Source: Helicobacter sp. TUL (GTDB taxonomy: Bacteria; Campylobacterota; Campylobacteria; Campylobacterales; Helicobacteraceae). Taken from it: DNA of 64,000 nt. Under the pieces are notes generated by a model that did not search any database, was not told where the DNA came from, and saw only the letters and a program-made list of their open reading frames with translations. The stretch spans positions 1-64,000 of the forward strand of contig NZ_NESU01000002.1 of the NCBI RefSeq assembly GCF_002287135.1, written 5' to 3'. A program made the position numbers and the translations under genes. Positions within the stretch are counted from its first letter, which is position 1, and each line of letters begins with the position of its first letter. Shown here piece by piece: positions 6,208 through 15,705 of this stretch.

Positions 6208-8352
6208 CTATAAGACATACACCATAGCTTCTATGGTTGGATATTTTTTGACCTTTTTGAATATATGCTTTTTAAATGCTCCTTGGATTTCTTGTTCTAT
6301 GGTTTTGGCATTAAAATGCTCTTTTTTGTAATTTTTGACAACAAGCTCCAAGATTTCATTCATCTCTTTCTCAAACCCCTTATCCTCTTTGTTGGCTACT
6401 AGTCCATAGCTCGCGATTTTAGAATCAATGATTTTGCGATCTTTGCTTACTTGCATAGACACGATGACAATCCCTTCATTAGCAAGTGTTTGTCTATCAT
6501 CGACTATATCTGTATCCACTTGTCGATTGATTTGGTTATCAATAAAGATTTTACCATTTTTGACACTGCGGACTTTGCGCATATAGTTTGGATTGACTTC
6601 GATTTGATCGCCATCTTCCATAAGCAGTATATTTTTCTCTAGCACACCACATTTAATAGCGGTTTCTTTGTGCTTGGCGATGTGATTGTATTCTCCATGG
6701 ACTGGGAGGAAGAATTTTGGCTTAATAAGGCGCAACATAAGCTTTTGTTCTTCTTGCGCTGCGTGTCCGCTAACATGAATCTCGCTAAAATCTTGGTAGG
6801 CGACTCTTGCTCCTGCTTTCATAAGGAAATTTAGCACGGTTGAAACAGATCCTTCATTACCCGGAATGGCTTTGGCAGAGATAATAACCATATCGCTAGG
6901 CTTGATTTTAACATGGCGATGTTCATCTGTTGCCATACGATAGAGCGCACTCATTGTCTCACCTTGAGAACCTGTGGTAACAATAAGCACCTCATTGTCT
7001 GGATATTTTTCTACCTCATGTGCTTCGATAAAGATATTTTGGGGAATCTCAATATAGCCAAGCTCACGCGCTATCTCTAAGTTTTTTTCCATAGATCTTC
7101 CAATCACCGCGACTTTGCGATTATAAAGGCGACCATAGTTGATTGCTTGATATACGCGATGAATATTTGAGCTAAAGGTGCTCATAATCACGCGTCCTTT
7201 GGCTTGCTTGAAAAGTGTGTCAAATGTCGGTCCTACACTCGCTTCACTTGGCGTAGTGCCACTGCGATGAGAGTTTGTTGAATCACTAAGGAGCAACATT
7301 ACGCCCTCTTCACCATAGTGTGCTAGTCTGTGTAAGTCTGTAGGCATATTGTCAATTGGAGTATGATCGATTTTAAAGTCTCCTGTATGAATGATTGTCC
7401 CAGCTTCTGTTTTGATAGCAAGCGCTGAAGCATCAATAATGGAGTGTGTGATGTTAATCCACTCAATTTCAAATTCGCCAATTTTGATAGGTTGGCGTTT
7501 TTGCACTATCTTGAAGTATGAGCGGTATTTTTTAAGTCCGTGCTCATCAAATTTGCTACCAATCATACCAAGTGGTAATGGTGTCCCATAGAGTGGGAAT
7601 TGTAGTTGTTTATAGAGATAAGGCACTGCACCGATATGATCTTCATGCGCATGGGTGATGATTACCCCTGCAATTTTATCTTTAATCGCATGGATATAGC
7701 TAAAATCTGGAATAAGAATATCTACTCCGTGCATTGTTTCATCAGGGAAACTCATACCCACATCGATGATAATCGCACTATTTTGTGTTTCTAGCACGGT
7801 GATATTGCCTCCAATTTCTCCCAATCCCCCAAGAGGCGTTATACGCACACTTGCTTTTGTATTGAGATTGAGTTTTGCGTGGGCATTGAGGCTTTCGCGC
7901 TGGATTTTTGTGTTTGCTTCTACACCACGGCGCAAATCTTTGTGTAGACTAAGATTATCTTTTTCGTGTGGATTTTTGACGCTTCGGACACCATTTTCTA
8001 CGACATCTTTATCATCTGTGCGATTTTTGGCGTGTGGGTTTTTTCCACTCCATTGTCGCCCCTTGAAGTTTTTATCCTTTTGTGCATAGTGTGAATCTCT
8101 AGCTTGGCTACCTTGTGTCGATCCAAATTTATTATGAGTAAAGGACTTTTGTGAAGATTCATTTGTGGGAATTGCGTTTTGGATAGAATCTGTGTGCGTA
8201 GGATATTTGGCACTAGATTCTTGTGTGCTATCATTTGTCTCATCACTAATCTTGCGACGGAATTTTTTTGTAAAAGATTTGAATCTACTTTCTTTTGGTG
8301 CTTGTGCTTCTTGATCCTGTGGTGTTTGTTGAGGTGTGTTGTTATCTTCCAT
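6208..8352 (-). CDS. rnj: Ribonuclease J
   Basis: This is a metallo-beta-lactamase/beta-CASP endo- and 5'-exoribonuclease that acts in mRNA decay and rRNA maturation in the cytoplasm. The zinc motif HAHEDHIGA is near residue 234, followed by the beta-CASP domain with SDSTNSHRSG and a C-terminal domain. The 714 aa include an extension of about 165 residues rich in Ser, Thr, Asn, Gln and Lys, which is low-complexity and probably disordered; helicobacter RNase J proteins carry such extensions. The start ATG follows 'aaaaggagtttaatt' and lies 2 bases after the rsmA stop, indicating tight coupling. Confidence 0.95.
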   Translation of the reverse strand: MEDNNTPQQTPQDQEAQAPKESRFKSFTKKFRRKISDETNDSTQESSAKYPTHTDSIQNAIPTNESSQKSFTHNKFGSTQGSQARDSHYAQKDKNFKGRQWSGKNPHAKNRTDDKDVVENGVRSVKNPHEKDNLSLHKDLRRGVEANTKIQRESLNAHAKLNLNTKASVRITPLGGLGEIGGNITVLETQNSAIIIDVGMSFPDETMHGVDILIPDFSYIHAIKDKIAGVIITHAHEDHIGAVPYLYKQLQFPLYGTPLPLGMIGSKFDEHGLKKYRSYFKIVQKRQPIKIGEFEIEWINITHSIIDASALAIKTEAGTIIHTGDFKIDHTPIDNMPTDLHRLAHYGEEGVMLLLSDSTNSHRSGTTPSEASVGPTFDTLFKQAKGRVIMSTFSSNIHRVYQAINYGRLYNRKVAVIGRSMEKNLEIARELGYIEIPQNIFIEAHEVEKYPDNEVLIVTTGSQGETMSALYRMATDEHRHVKIKPSDMVIISAKAIPGNEGSVSTVLNFLMKAGARVAYQDFSEIHVSGHAAQEEQKLMLRLIKPKFFLPVHGEYNHIAKHKETAIKCGVLEKNILLMEDGDQIEVNPNYMRKVRSVKNGKIFIDNQINRQVDTDIVDDRQTLANEGIVIVSMQVSKDRKIIDSKIASYGLVANKEDKGFEKEMNEILELVVKNYKKEHFNAKTIEQEIQGAFKKHIFKKVKKYPTIEAMVYVL

Positions 8353-8354
8353 AA

Positions 8355-9140
8355 TTAAACTCCTTTTGTAATGTGTTGGTATATGCGGTGATAGTCTTGC
8401 GTGCTGACTTCATGTGGTCTAGCATCGCTTTGAATCCGGAGAGTATGCAAGAGAGAGGCGGTATCCGCAAAAGCTTTTTGTAAATTTTTGGCTAGTTTTT
8501 TACGCGGTGCGCAAAATGCTATTTTTAAAAACTCTTCAAATTTATAATCCCCTTGTGCAGTATTTTGCGTTTTATCAATACAAAATACACTAGAAGTGAC
8601 TTTTGGTGCAGGCTCAAAGGCGGTATTTGGCACATCAAAAAGCATTTGTGGCTTACCAAAGGTCTGTGCTAATACGCTCAATGCACAAAATGCACTTTCT
8701 TGCGTGTGTGCGCAAAATTTTTGTGCAACTTCTTTTTGAGTCATCACAACAAGATATTTGCATACACTATCTCGCAACAAACGCAAGATAATGGGTGTAG
8801 CGATATAATAAGGAAGGTTTGAAACAAGCACATAATCACTGGGGTGTAACCACCCTTTGTCTTGCTGGATTTCTAGCACATCTTTTTGTATCAGCTCCAC
8901 CCTCTTACTAGCAATAAGGGGGGCAAAATTTTTATAAAACAAAGAACATAAGTCAGGATCGACTTCATAGGCTTTTAGAGAATCTCTCTTGGCTAACTCT
9001 TGTGTCAAATCACCCAAGCCAATCCCAATCTCTATAAGTTGATAGGGGAGTTTGGGAATAGATTCGATGATTTGCTGGATATAGGAAAAATTTTTCAAAA
9101 AATTCTGCCCTAAGCGTTTTTTGGTTTTGTAGTTTTCCAT
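8355..9140 (-). CDS. rsmA: 16S rRNA dimethyladenosine transferase (A1518/A1519)
   Basis: RsmA (KsgA) dimethylates two adjacent adenosines in the 3'-terminal helix of 16S rRNA during small-subunit assembly, using S-adenosylmethionine. The 261-aa protein shows the N-terminal KRLGQNFLKN motif, the SAM-binding IEIGIGLGDLT loop near residue 37 and the catalytic NLPY motif near 108. It is the first gene of a minus-strand operon with rnj and kdsD. A TACAAT -10 box lies 24 bases upstream of the ATG. Confidence 0.95.
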   Translation of the reverse strand: MENYKTKKRLGQNFLKNFSYIQQIIESIPKLPYQLIEIGIGLGDLTQELAKRDSLKAYEVDPDLCSLFYKNFAPLIASKRVELIQKDVLEIQQDKGWLHPSDYVLVSNLPYYIATPIILRLLRDSVCKYLVVMTQKEVAQKFCAHTQESAFCALSVLAQTFGKPQMLFDVPNTAFEPAPKVTSSVFCIDKTQNTAQGDYKFEEFLKIAFCAPRKKLAKNLQKAFADTASLLHTLRIQSDARPHEVSTQDYHRIYQHITKGV

Positions 9141-9159
9141 AAATATCCTTGAAAAATGT

Positions 9160-9165
9160 TATAAT
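9160..9165 (+). promoter_or_regulatory. -10 box, candidate promoter for hisF
   Basis: TATAAT on the plus strand, about 100 bases before the hisF ATG. It overlaps the divergent rsmA -10 box. No clear -35 hexamer is seen, which is usual in helicobacters. Confidence 0.5.
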
Positions 9166-9169
9166 TGTA
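9164..9169 (-). promoter_or_regulatory. -10 box, promoter of the rsmA-rnj-kdsD operon
   Basis: TACAAT read on the minus strand (attgta on plus), 24 bases upstream of the rsmA ATG. It overlaps the divergent TATAAT at 9160-9165, so initiation on the two strands may compete. Confidence 0.55.
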
Positions 9170-9264
9170 GCAGAAGTTCTTAAAATCCTAGCTAATAAAA
9201 TTGCTTTAGAATTGTAAATCCTTGATAAAGAAACATTTTTTCAAAAATATACTAAAGGTGCATT

Positions 9265-10035
9265 ATGAATTTTGCAAAGCGGATTATTCCTTGTCTTGAT
9301 GTAAAAGATGGTCGTGTTGTTAAGGGCGTAAATTTTGTGGGTTTGCAAGATGCCGGAGATCCGGTAGAAATAGCCAAAAAATATAATGACAAGGGCGCTG
9401 ATGAATTAGTGTTTTTGGATATTACTGCAAGTGCAGAGGGTCGTAGCACGACTCTTGAAATGGTAAAGCAAGTTGCCAAGGAGGTTTTTATCCCTTTTAG
9501 TGTAGGTGGAGGCATTGGATCATTAGATGATATGTATAACCTCCTCAATGCTGGGTGTGATAAGATAAGCATTAATAGTTCGGCTCTCAAAAATCCTGCA
9601 CTTATCGAAGAGAGTGCTAAGCGCTTTGGTTCGCAATGTATTGTAGTGGCAGTAGATTACAAGGCTTTTCATTCATCTAGCTCATCTCATTTATGGCATG
9701 TGTTTATCAATGGTGGCAGAATAGATACAGGTAGGGATTTACTTCAATGGTGCAAGGAAATTTATGATCGTGGTGCTGGAGAAATTTTGCTAACAAGTAT
9801 GGATTGCGATGGGACAAAGCAGGGGTATGACAAGGCAGGTATCGAGGCGGTTAATGCAGTAGCACCTTTGCCACTTATTGCAAGTGGTGGCGCTGGATGT
9901 ATGCAAGATTTTGTAGATGTGTTTGCGTATGGGGCTGACGCAGCACTTGCAGCGAGCGTGTTTCATTATGGTGAAATTGGCATTGCCGAATTAAAATCAT
10001 ATCTCCAAGCCCATGGAATTAGCGTGAGAATCTAA
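9265..10035 (+). CDS. hisF: Imidazole glycerol phosphate synthase, cyclase subunit
   Basis: HisF is a (beta/alpha)8 barrel that uses ammonia from HisH to make imidazole glycerol phosphate and AICAR in histidine synthesis. At 256 aa it has the normal length. The start [21 protein letters not shown] carries the catalytic Asp near residue 11, and the second catalytic Asp lies in VAVDYK near 130. Phosphate loops ([14 protein letters not shown]) are present. No other his gene is in the window, so the pathway is scattered. The next gene starts 10 bases downstream. Confidence 0.95.
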   Translation: MNFAKRIIPCLDVKDGRVVKGVNFVGLQDAGDPVEIAKKYNDKGADELVFLDITASAEGRSTTLEMVKQVAKEVFIPFSVGGGIGSLDDMYNLLNAGCDKISINSSALKNPALIEESAKRFGSQCIVVAVDYKAFHSSSSSHLWHVFINGGRIDTGRDLLQWCKEIYDRGAGEILLTSMDCDGTKQGYDKAGIEAVNAVAPLPLIASGGAGCMQDFVDVFAYGADAALAASVFHYGEIGIAELKSYLQAHGISVRI

Positions 10036-10045
10036 GGGATTTATA

Positions 10046-10612
10046 ATGGTTGTGTGTGCTGGACGCGGAGAGGAATTTAGTTTTGCGAGAGTTATTGGCG
10101 TAGGTCTTATAGAGAGTGCGATAAACCTCACAAAAATTTGCCTTACAGAAAAGGTTGATGAGCTTATCTTTGTAGGAAGTGCTGGGGCATATGATGAAAA
10201 GATTAAGATTTTGGATATGTTTTGTGCTTCAGAGGCGACGCATATTGAATCTGCCTTTTTGACACAAGGTGCTTACACGCCCATAGTTACTCACAAAATA
10301 TCACCAAAGCCTGTGGTATGTAATGTTTCATATGAAACATTGTGCGTCAATAGCTCAAACTATATCACCACAGATTCTCGTGTAGCACAGAGATTTTTAG
10401 AGCAAGGATTGAGGTTGGAAAATATGGAGTTTTTTTCCGTCATGGAAGTGGCTCAACATTTTGGGATTGGTTGTCTGGGGATTTTTTGTGTGAGCAATTA
10501 TTGCAATGCTAATGCACATCGAGATTTTTTGGATAATCATACACGCGTTAAGGAGCGTCTAGAATCTCTCGCGCCTATTTTGGCAACGCGTAATGAATCT
10601 AAGCATACATAG
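10046..10612 (+). CDS. Nucleoside phosphorylase-like protein (PunB type)
   Basis: This 188-aa protein resembles the purine nucleoside phosphorylase/MTAN superfamily, which cleaves nucleosides in salvage. Visible features are VVCAGRGEE at the N-terminus, the FVGSAGAYDEKI strand-loop near residue 48, and ENMEFFSVMEVAQHFG near 130, which matches the family's EMExxA substrate-binding segment. It is shorter than classical PNPs (about 235-290 aa). An internal parS-like palindrome encodes VSYET. It lies between hisF and rlmN with 9-10 base spacings, so it is probably cotranscribed. Substrate cannot be told from sequence. Confidence 0.65.
   Translation: MVVCAGRGEEFSFARVIGVGLIESAINLTKICLTEKVDELIFVGSAGAYDEKIKILDMFCASEATHIESAFLTQGAYTPIVTHKISPKPVVCNVSYETLCVNSSNYITTDSRVAQRFLEQGLRLENMEFFSVMEVAQHFGIGCLGIFCVSNYCNANAHRDFLDNHTRVKERLESLAPILATRNESKHT
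10322..10341. promoter_or_regulatory. parS-like palindrome, site 1
   Basis: AATGTTTCATATGAAACATT is a perfect 20-base palindrome inside the nucleoside phosphorylase-like gene. The core TGTTTCATATGAAACA differs from the widespread ParB site TGTTTCACGTGAAACA only in the central two bases. The same 18-base palindrome recurs at 11700-11717. ParB binding is inferred. Confidence 0.55.
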
Positions 10613-10621
10613 GACATCATA

Positions 10622-11719
10622 ATGATTGACACACCAAAGAAAAAAAATATTTTTAGTTATACACTTAGCGAATTATCAGAAAGTATTACACCAAAGTTTC
10701 GCGCACAACAAATTTATAAGTGGTTGTATATAGAATACAAGATAGATTTTGAATCTATGTCCAATCTTCCAAAACATTTGCGCGAAGAGCTATCCCAAGA
10801 ATATAGCGCACAGAATCTAGAGATTCTCAAATGTGAGCAAAGTCGCGATGGGAGCAAGAAATATCTTTTTCGCACACACGATGGACATACATTTGAATCT
10901 GTGCTAATCCAAATGCGTGATAAGCAACGCGATGCCAATGGCAAGATTGTGAGTAGTGAGAAATGGACAATCTGTCTTTCTTCGCAAATTGGCTGCAAGG
11001 TCGGATGTGCATTTTGTTTTACTGCAAAAGGTGGCTTTTATCGTAACCTAGAAGCTGGAGAAATAGTGGAACAAGTCGTGCAAATCAAACGAGATAATGC
11101 TATCCCACCACATAAGCGTGTAAATATTGTGTATATGGGTATGGGTGAACCACTTGATAATTTTGAAAATGTTACCAAAGCAATTAGAATCTTGAGTGAA
11201 AAAGATGGCTTGAGCATTTCAGCACGTCGACAAACTATTTCTACAAGTGGCATAGCCCCCAGAATAAAAAAACTTGGTATGCTTGATTTGGGTGTGCAGT
11301 TAGCCATTTCTCTACATGCGGTTGATGATACATTGCGTAGTAGGCTTATTCCGATGAATAAGGCATATAATATCGCACAGGTGCTCGATGAAGTGCGGGA
11401 TTTCCCTGTAGATGCACGAAAAAGAGTGATGTTTGAGTATTTGATGATAAAAGATCTCAATGATAGCCTCAAAGAAGCAAAAAAATTACTTTCATTGCTT
11501 GATGGCATACGCGCTAAGGTGAATCTTATTTTGTTTAATCCTCATGAAGGGAGTGAGTTTTTGCGACCTAGTGAAGAAAGAGCAAAGGCATTTGCAGATT
11601 TTCTCACACAAAAAGGATTGCTTTGCACGATTCGAGAATCTAAGGGGCTTGATATTAGTGCAGCATGTGGGCAACTGCGTGAAAAAGAAAAATTACAACA
11701 TGTTTCATATGAAACATAA
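10622..11719 (+). CDS. rlmN: Dual-specificity RNA methyltransferase RlmN
   Basis: This radical-SAM enzyme methylates C2 of A2503 in 23S rRNA and of A37 in some tRNAs. At 365 aa it has the usual size. The [4Fe-4S] ligands are in [14 protein letters not shown] (CxxxCxxC) near residues 124-131, and the catalytic methyl-carrier Cys is in the C-terminal ISAACGQLR. The last codons (VSYET, stop) lie inside the second parS-like palindrome. It lies 9 bases after the phosphorylase-like gene. Confidence 0.95.
   Translation: MIDTPKKKNIFSYTLSELSESITPKFRAQQIYKWLYIEYKIDFESMSNLPKHLREELSQEYSAQNLEILKCEQSRDGSKKYLFRTHDGHTFESVLIQMRDKQRDANGKIVSSEKWTICLSSQIGCKVGCAFCFTAKGGFYRNLEAGEIVEQVVQIKRDNAIPPHKRVNIVYMGMGEPLDNFENVTKAIRILSEKDGLSISARRQTISTSGIAPRIKKLGMLDLGVQLAISLHAVDDTLRSRLIPMNKAYNIAQVLDEVRDFPVDARKRVMFEYLMIKDLNDSLKEAKKLLSLLDGIRAKVNLILFNPHEGSEFLRPSEERAKAFADFLTQKGLLCTIRESKGLDISAACGQLREKEKLQHVSYET
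11700..11717. promoter_or_regulatory. parS-like palindrome, site 2
   Basis: ATGTTTCATATGAAACAT is a perfect 18-base palindrome at the extreme 3' end of rlmN. It is identical to the core of site 1, 1.4 kb away, and like it encodes VSYET in frame. Two exact copies this close are very unlikely by chance, which supports a ParB/Spo0J centromere role. Confidence 0.55.
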
Positions 11720-11729
11720 AGGAAGTAGT

Positions 11730-11843
11730 ATGGATATATTAGATTGGGTTTTGGTGGTATTTTTGGTGCTTGTGTGTGTCGGTGGAAGCATTTGGTTTTT
11801 GTATTATGCATATAACCAAGATTCCAAAAAAAGAGATTCATAA
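11730..11843 (+). CDS. 37-aa single-pass membrane protein
   Basis: The ATG at 11730 follows 'aaaggaagtagt', a good ribosome binding site, 10 bases after the rlmN stop. The product starts MDILDWVLVVFLVLVCVGG, has one hydrophobic segment at about 6-27, and ends in a charged tail (NQDSKKRDS). Frame, binding site and transmembrane character support a real small gene between rlmN and queH. The family and role are unknown to me. Confidence 0.55.
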   Translation: MDILDWVLVVFLVLVCVGGSIWFLYYAYNQDSKKRDS

Positions 11844-11866
11844 ATTATTAGTAGTGAGGTAAAACA

Positions 11867-13084
11867 ATGAATGTAATACTTGTGCATATTTGCTGTTCTG
11901 TGGATAGTCATTATTTTTTGCAACGATTGCGTGAGCAATATCCAGATTCTAAACTTGTGGGATATTTTTATAATCCAAATATCCACCCAAAGACAGAATA
12001 CGATTTGCGTTTGCTTGATGTGGAGCGAAGCTGTAAAATGCTTGGTATAGAATTATATGAAGGTGAGTATGATACATTGCATTGGCTTGAGGATGTGCGA
12101 GGACTAGAGGAGGAACCAGAAAAAGGGGAGCGGTGTGTAGCGTGCTTTGATAGTCGGTTGATACGCACAGCAAGTTTTGCTAAGCAAAAGGGTATAGGGA
12201 CTTTTACAACGACTTTGCTTTCTAGTCCGATGAAAGAGCGTGATATACTTTTTGCGCAAGGAGAAAAAATAGCGCGTATGCATAATCTCGCATTTATCAA
12301 AATCGATGTGCGTAGCAATGGTGGCACTCAAGCACAAGCCCAACTTGCTAAAAAAGATAATTTGTATAGGCAAACATATTGCGGTTGCAAATTTGCATTG
12401 ATAAAACAAAGAAACGCACAAGGCAAACTTTCTCTTGAGCTTGTGGAAAATCTTGGAAGACAAGTTATGCCCGCAAGCAATGAGGAGAGAATCCAAGTTT
12501 TTAGTCGGCGCAATGCTCTCGAAGAAGAGCATGTGCCATATATCCTTACTAAACGCTCCATTATGGCATGGAGAAATTTACGCAGCACTGCCAAACGAGC
12601 AGGGCAATCTATTGATATGTATGTGCTTGCAGATTCAAAGGAAAAACATAATGCCAAAACCGGAGAGATTCAGTGGATACACACTGATGTGCTATCACCA
12701 TATTCTTTTTATAAGTTGCTATATCCAAAGGATATGAAATACATTCAAGACAACAATCACATAAGTAAGAATTCATCTTGTGAGATTACTATAGGTGTAG
12801 CAAGTAAAGATGATAGTATATTTTTGTGTCTGCAAGACATAAACACTCTGTGTAATACACAATACCAAAGTATTAGGGAACTAAATGCAAATCCATTGCC
12901 TTATGAGTTAGAAAACGCATTGCGGATTTGCCTCTGTGGATTGGGGAGTATTAATCCTATCATTGTCTTAGATTCTCGTGTAGAATCTTCTCTCACGATT
13001 TTTATTCATAGTCTCTTTCAAGAGGAAAATGTCTTTCGTCTTATAGAGGGAAAAAGGACGCACGAAGATAATAAAGTATTTTAA
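11867..13084 (+). CDS. queH: Epoxyqueuosine reductase QueH (DUF208), with C-terminal extension
   Basis: QueH reduces epoxyqueuosine to queuosine in tRNA anticodons using iron centres. The conserved cysteines are visible: HICCSVD (9-10), ERCVACFDSRL near 92-95 and TYCGCKFAL near 169-172. The catalytic domain ends near residue 195, where stand-alone QueH proteins end. About 200 further residues follow, with no domain I recognise. The ATG follows 'gtgaggtaaaaca'. It is 23 bases after the 37-aa gene and probably in the hisF-rlmN transcript. Confidence 0.9.
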   Translation: MNVILVHICCSVDSHYFLQRLREQYPDSKLVGYFYNPNIHPKTEYDLRLLDVERSCKMLGIELYEGEYDTLHWLEDVRGLEEEPEKGERCVACFDSRLIRTASFAKQKGIGTFTTTLLSSPMKERDILFAQGEKIARMHNLAFIKIDVRSNGGTQAQAQLAKKDNLYRQTYCGCKFALIKQRNAQGKLSLELVENLGRQVMPASNEERIQVFSRRNALEEEHVPYILTKRSIMAWRNLRSTAKRAGQSIDMYVLADSKEKHNAKTGEIQWIHTDVLSPYSFYKLLYPKDMKYIQDNNHISKNSSCEITIGVASKDDSIFLCLQDINTLCNTQYQSIRELNANPLPYELENALRICLCGLGSINPIIVLDSRVESSLTIFIHSLFQEENVFRLIEGKRTHEDNKVF

Positions 13085-13148
13085 AGCCTTTTTTTGTTAC
13101 TATGGCAGGAATTACATTGTATTTTTAAGATATTAAAAGGAGCCCATT

Positions 13149-13604
13149 ATGATGGATGTTAATAAAATACGCGAGATTTTACCACATCGTTATCCGATGT
13201 TGCTTGTCGATAGGGTTGTGTCGTTGGTGCCAAATGAAAGGATTGAAGCATACAAAAATGTTACAATCAATGAAGAAGTATTTATGGGGCATTTTCCTAA
13301 TCAGCCTATTTATCCGGGTGTTATGCAAATCGAGGGAATGGCACAGGCTGGAGGACTACTTGCTTTTAGCAGTATGTTTGGTGATGATACAGCACAAGCA
13401 AAAGATAAGATTGTGTATTTTATGACGATTGATAATGCTAAATTTCGTGTGCCAGTTGTGCCAGGAGATAAGCTTGTGTATAGACTTGAAGTTCTTGCAC
13501 ATAAAGGTAGTGTTTGGTCATTGGGTGGTAAGGCATTTGTTGATGATAAGGTTGTATCTCAAGCAGAGCTTAAAGCGATGATAGCAGATGCACACAAAGG
13601 ATAA
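13149..13604 (+). CDS. fabZ: 3-hydroxyacyl-[acyl-carrier-protein] dehydratase
   Basis: FabZ dehydrates 3-hydroxyacyl-ACP in fatty acid elongation and shares substrates with LpxA. The 151-aa hotdog-fold protein shows ILPHRYPMLLVDRV at 9-22 and the catalytic block GHFPNQPIYPGVMQIEGMAQ (His near 56, Glu near 70). The ATG-ATG start follows 'aaaaggagcccat'. It leads the fabZ-lpxA-clpX run with 3-base and 1-base junctions. Confidence 0.95.
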   Translation: MMDVNKIREILPHRYPMLLVDRVVSLVPNERIEAYKNVTINEEVFMGHFPNQPIYPGVMQIEGMAQAGGLLAFSSMFGDDTAQAKDKIVYFMTIDNAKFRVPVVPGDKLVYRLEVLAHKGSVWSLGGKAFVDDKVVSQAELKAMIADAHKG

Positions 13605-13607
13605 GCT

Positions 13608-14405
13608 ATGGCAACAGAAAATATCGCACCAACAAGCATTATAGAATCTGGCGCCAAAATTGGTAAAAATGTCAAAATTGGACATTTTTGTGTGATTGGT
13701 AAAAATGTCGTTATTGGTGATAATTGTGAAATTGGCGATCGCGTTACTATTGCTGGGCATACAACTTTGGGTGAGAATAATAAAATTTTTACAGGTGCAT
13801 GCGTGGGTGTGCCACCACAAGATCTCAAATATGCTGGTGAAGATACACAGCTTATTGTGGGCAATGGCAATATCATTAGGGAATACACGACACTTAATAC
13901 CGGCACTATTGGTGGTGGTGGCGTAACGCGCATAGGTGATGAAAATTTATTTATGGCATATGTGCATATAGCCCATGATTGTCATGTCGGCAATGGTTGT
14001 ATCTTTGCAAATGTCGCTACATTGGGTGGACATGTGCATGTAGGCAATTATGTGAATTTTGGTGGTTTAAGTGCTGTGCATCAATTTGTGCAAGTGGGCG
14101 ATGGATGTATGATTGGGGGGCTTTCTGCGCTTGTGCAGGATTTGCCACCTTATTCTATTGCGCATGGTAATCATGCTCGTGTTGTTGGGCTTAATAAACA
14201 TCGTATGCGCAAACTTTTTAATCGTGAAGAAATAGATTCTATTGCCTCAATGTATAAGCGCCTTTATTCACGAGAAGCACCGATAAAAGAATTGGTCCAA
14301 AGAGAGTTAGATTCTGGTCATCTCTCGCAAACACAACAATACATTTGTGATTTTATTTTATCAGCAACTAGGGGCATAGCTTTAGGACACAAAGGGAATG
14401 AATAA
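13608..14405 (+). CDS. lpxA: Acyl-ACP--UDP-N-acetylglucosamine O-acyltransferase
   Basis: LpxA transfers a 3-hydroxyacyl chain to UDP-GlcNAc, the first step of lipid A synthesis. The 265-aa protein is made of left-handed beta-helix hexapeptides (for example [20 protein letters not shown]) in its first 190 residues. The catalytic His region reads [12 protein letters not shown] near residues 120-127. A helical C-terminal domain follows. Its last base is the first base of the clpX start codon. Confidence 0.95.
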   Translation: MATENIAPTSIIESGAKIGKNVKIGHFCVIGKNVVIGDNCEIGDRVTIAGHTTLGENNKIFTGACVGVPPQDLKYAGEDTQLIVGNGNIIREYTTLNTGTIGGGGVTRIGDENLFMAYVHIAHDCHVGNGCIFANVATLGGHVHVGNYVNFGGLSAVHQFVQVGDGCMIGGLSALVQDLPPYSIAHGNHARVVGLNKHRMRKLFNREEIDSIASMYKRLYSREAPIKELVQRELDSGHLSQTQQYICDFILSATRGIALGHKGNE

Positions 14406-15664
14406 TGATGGAACCAAAATATTGTAGTTTTTGTGGTAGGAGAGAAACTCAGGGCAATCCCTGTATAACAGGCAACAAAGGCAATTCTGTTGATGTGTAT
14501 ATTTGCAAAAATTGCATCACGGTAGGCGAAGAGATTCTAAGAGGTTATAAAGAGCCACACGAGATAGAATCTGCTCATACATTTCGTATCCCAACACCAA
14601 AAGAATTAAATGCAAAACTCGATGAATATGTCGTAGGACAAGATGAAGCAAAAAAAGTCTTTAGTGTTGCTGTGTATAATCATTATAAGCGCATTAGCGA
14701 TGATGAGTATTCCCTAAGTCCAGAACTTGCGGATGTGGAGATTGCTAAATCCAATGTTTTGCTCATCGGTCCTACAGGAAGTGGCAAAACACTTATGGCA
14801 CAGACTTTAGCGAAGTTTTTAGATGTGCCTATTGCTATTTCTGATGCGACAAGTCTCACGGAGGCTGGATATGTAGGCGAAGATGTAGAAAATATCCTTA
14901 CACGCTTATATCAAGCCGCAGATGGCGATATACAAAAAGCACAAAGAGGCATTGTATTTATTGATGAGATTGATAAAATTTCGCGCTTATCCGAAAATCG
15001 ATCAATCACGCGTGATGTAAGCGGAGAGGGTGTTCAACAAGCGTTGCTAAAGATTATTGAAGGCAGTGTGGTCAATATTCCTCCAAAAGGTGGCAGAAAG
15101 CACCCAAATCAAGAATTTGTGCAGCTTGATACAAGTCATATTTTGTTTATTTGTGGTGGTGCGTTTGATGGCTTAGGAGAGATTATAAAAAGGCGTGTTG
15201 GGGGCAATGTGCTAGGATTCCATGGCAAAAAACACGGCAAAAGCGATGAGCAATATCTTTTAAGTCTTGTGGAGCCTGATGACCTTGTGAGTTATGGACT
15301 TATTCCAGAGCTTATAGGGCGTTTGCATGTTATTACAACACTAAATCCTATAGACAAAAACGCAATGATACAGATTCTCACTAAACCCAAAAATGCACTT
15401 ATTAAGCAATATCAAAAGCTTTTTGCTATGGATGGTGCGACACTAAACTTTGAGCAAGATGCGTTGGAAAAAATTGCTGAACTTGCTATAGCGCGCAAAA
15501 TTGGCGCGAGAGGCTTACGATCAATCATTGAGGAGCATATCAATGATTTAATGTATAATCTCCCAGATTTGCGAGGCTGTGAGGTTACAATTACCAAAGA
15601 TTGCATAGAAGGCAATAAAAAGCCAATTATCATCAAGCAGTCAAAAACGAAAAAAACGTCGTGA
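14405..15664 (+). CDS. clpX: ATP-dependent Clp protease ATP-binding subunit ClpX
   Basis: ClpX is the AAA+ unfoldase that feeds substrates to ClpP. The 419-aa protein has an N-terminal zinc-binding domain ([12 protein letters not shown] ... CKNC), Walker A GPTGSGKT near 122, the pore loop GYVGED, Walker [10 protein letters not shown] and the sensor GARGLRS. It starts with ATGATG, overlapping the lpxA stop. clpP is not in the window. Coupling to fabZ-lpxA is common in this group. Confidence 0.96.
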   Translation: MMEPKYCSFCGRRETQGNPCITGNKGNSVDVYICKNCITVGEEILRGYKEPHEIESAHTFRIPTPKELNAKLDEYVVGQDEAKKVFSVAVYNHYKRISDDEYSLSPELADVEIAKSNVLLIGPTGSGKTLMAQTLAKFLDVPIAISDATSLTEAGYVGEDVENILTRLYQAADGDIQKAQRGIVFIDEIDKISRLSENRSITRDVSGEGVQQALLKIIEGSVVNIPPKGGRKHPNQEFVQLDTSHILFICGGAFDGLGEIIKRRVGGNVLGFHGKKHGKSDEQYLLSLVEPDDLVSYGLIPELIGRLHVITTLNPIDKNAMIQILTKPKNALIKQYQKLFAMDGATLNFEQDALEKIAELAIARKIGARGLRSIIEEHINDLMYNLPDLRGCEVTITKDCIEGNKKPIIIKQSKTKKTS

Positions 15665-15671
15665 TACATGT

Positions 15672-15677
15672 TATAAT
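15672..15677 (+). promoter_or_regulatory. -10 box upstream of mreB
   Basis: TATAAT (in catgttataatact) lies 29 bases before the mreB ATG at 15706 and just after the clpX stop. It suggests a separate promoter for mreBC. Confidence 0.55.
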
Positions 15678-15705
15678 ACTTTAAAGATTCTAAGGAGTGT
15701 GCAGT

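Noticed and set aside
9252-9590. Long antisense frame over hisF (and similar frames over rlmN, lpxA, ilvD, dnaE)
   Set aside because: They mirror strongly conserved genes, show no family motifs and have no ribosome binding site. They arise from codon bias on the other strand.
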